A program made the position numbers and the translations under genes. A stretch of DNA of 24,808 bases, taken from JAWLCA01 sp050485905. GTDB lineage: Bacteria > Pseudomonadota > Alphaproteobacteria > Rhodobacterales > Rhodobacteraceae. Below the pieces are notes generated by a model. It was not told where the DNA came from, made no database searches, and was given only the letters and a program-made list of their open reading frames with translations. The DNA is taken from assembly GCA_050485905.1 (NCBI GenBank), contig JBJHCH010000045.1, forward strand, positions 1 to 24,808, given 5' to 3'. Below are positions 23,964 to 24,808 of the stretch, one piece after another (the stretch's first letter is position 1; every line of letters starts with the position of its first letter).

Positions 23964-24548
23964 ATGAATCATTCCCCCCCTCTGCGCTGGCTTGGTGCGT
24001 TGATGCTGGTCGCCACGCTCGCCGCCTGCGCGGCGCCCCTGCGGGATGACGATACCCCGGCCAACCTGGGTGACTTCAGGCTCGGGCACAATCTTGTCGT
24101 GACCGACACGATGCAGATGGTACCGATTTCGCGCCCCGCGACCGCCGAGGAATGGACCGAGGTGCTGACCGAGGAGATCGACGCCCGCTTCCGCGGCTAT
24201 CAGGGCGAAAAGCTCTATCATCTTGGCGTCAACATCGACGCCTACGCGCTGGCACCACCGGGGATCCCGCTGGTCGCCTCGCCCCGATCGGTGCTGGTGA
24301 TCAGCGCCAATGTCTGGAGCGACGAGTTGGGCCGCAAGCTGCATGACGAGCCACGCCAGTTCACTGTCTTCGAAAGCTTGTCGGGGCAGACGCTTGTCGG
24401 GTCCGGCCTGACCCAGACGAGGGAAGAGCAGATGCGCAACCTGTCGCGCAACGCCGCCTTCCTGATCCAGCGCTGGATGGAGGAAAACCAGGACTGGTTT
24501 GGCCTGCCCGCCCGCCGCCGCGCCCCCACCCAGCCCGAGGAACGCTGA
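23964..24548 (+). CDS. putative lipoprotein of unknown function
   Basis: A 194-aa protein with a lipoprotein signal (LRWLGALMLVATLAAC, lipobox LAAC, Cys22). The mature part has an NLGDFRLGHNLVVT segment and then alternating strands and helices. It ends with a Pro/Arg-rich tail. I recognise no enzyme motif; conserved-looking stretches are the EVLTEEIDARFRGYQGEKLYHLG region and SPRSVLVISANVWSDELGRKL. The start at 23964 follows AACAGGAGACAGA, and the longer frame from 23913 lacks a site. It sits 106 bp before tuf and is probably not co-regulated with the broken genes to its left. Confidence 0.85.
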   Translation: MNHSPPLRWLGALMLVATLAACAAPLRDDDTPANLGDFRLGHNLVVTDTMQMVPISRPATAEEWTEVLTEEIDARFRGYQGEKLYHLGVNIDAYALAPPGIPLVASPRSVLVISANVWSDELGRKLHDEPRQFTVFESLSGQTLVGSGLTQTREEQMRNLSRNAAFLIQRWMEENQDWFGLPARRRAPTQPEER

Positions 24549-24604
24549 GCGGATCTGCTTGATTTTTCCCTGACGCGCCAGTAGACGGCGCGCGGTGTTG
24601 CAAC

Positions 24605-24631
24605 GGGCCGGGCACCCCTTGGTGCCGGCCC
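24605..24631 (+). other. strong hairpin in the tuf leader
   Basis: GGGCC plus GGCACC pair with GGTGCC plus GGCCC around a CCTT loop, giving an 11-bp stem with a single bulged G. It lies 23 bp before the EF-Tu ATG and 56 bp after the lipoprotein stop. No T-run follows, so a factor-independent terminator is unlikely; a leader structure or mRNA end-stabilising stem is possible. Confidence 0.4.
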
Positions 24632-24654
24632 CCGAAACGATGGGACGCCCGGAG

Positions 24655-24808
24655 ATGGCAAAGGCAAAGTTCGAACGTAACAAACCGCATGTGAACGTTG
24701 GCACGATTGGCCACGTTGACCATGGCAAGACGACGCTGACGGCGGCGATCACGAAGTATTTCGGCGATTTCAAGTCGTATGACCAGATCGACGCGGCGCC
24801 GGAGGAGA
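24655..24808 (+). CDS. tuf: elongation factor Tu, N-terminal part cut by the window edge
   Basis: The reading frame from ATG 24655 gives MAKAKFERNKPHVNVGTIGH, then VDHGKTTLTAAIT with the GTP-binding P-loop (GHVDHGKT), the unmistakable start of EF-Tu, which carries aminoacyl-tRNA to the ribosome. Only 51 codons are inside the window. The sequence directly upstream has GGAG abutting the ATG but no well-spaced Shine-Dalgarno; an in-frame ATG at 24640 would add five residues and is unlikely. Many relatives carry two tuf copies, and this may be one of them. Confidence 0.97.
   Translation, partial: MAKAKFERNKPHVNVGTIGHVDHGKTTLTAAITKYFGDFKSYDQIDAAPEE

Overview
The window looks like chromosomal DNA of a Rhodobacteraceae/Paracoccaceae-type alphaproteobacterium. 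It is GC-rich, the EF-Tu N-terminus at the right edge is of the kind I associate with that group, and it carries a TRAP transporter, a CUT2 sugar ABC importer and tightly packed catabolic operons. I see no rRNA, tRNA, CRISPR array or intact insertion sequence.

Left region (1-5049): a minus-strand operon encodes a PLP enzyme of the D-cysteine desulfhydrase / L-cysteate sulfo-lyase family, a complete DctP-DctQ-DctM TRAP transporter and the first 29 codons of an alpha/beta hydrolase. A LysR regulator diverges from it. The gap between them holds a perfect 16-bp inverted repeat that contains the LysR ribosome binding site. Positions 5050-5553 hold no gene I can support.

Centre (5554-20791): two divergent operons appear to form one catabolic locus. 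The minus-strand operon runs, in transcription order: an unusual protein with an N-terminal winged helix-turn-helix fused to a cytoplasmic family-1 solute-binding-protein domain; an acetoin/diol-dehydrogenase-like SDR; a DddP-like M24 protein with a metal-ligand substitution; E1 alpha and E1 beta of a thiamine-dependent dehydrogenase; a di-lipoyl protein whose E2 catalytic domain is degenerate; an aldehyde dehydrogenase; a lipoyl-less catalytic E2; and a KduD-like SDR. The plus-strand operon encodes a complete CUT2 ABC importer (binding protein, two permeases, double ATPase). One reading is that an imported polyol or sugar derivative is oxidised to a ketol or 2-keto acid, cleaved or oxidised to acyl-CoA by the split dehydrogenase complex, and any aldehyde product is oxidised by the ALDH. 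No E3 is present, so it would have to come from elsewhere. The substrate cannot be read from the sequence.

Right region (20792-24808): after a roughly 500-bp gene-free stretch come a LacI/GntR-type regulator and the remains of a sugar-acid locus. These are a small protein gene with an apparent 1-bp frameshift, and the C-terminal halves of a beta-hydroxyacid dehydrogenase and a gluconolactonase meeting at one deletion junction. A short remnant of a tyrosine integrase follows, then a lipoprotein gene and the start of tuf, so a decayed accessory segment abuts a housekeeping gene.
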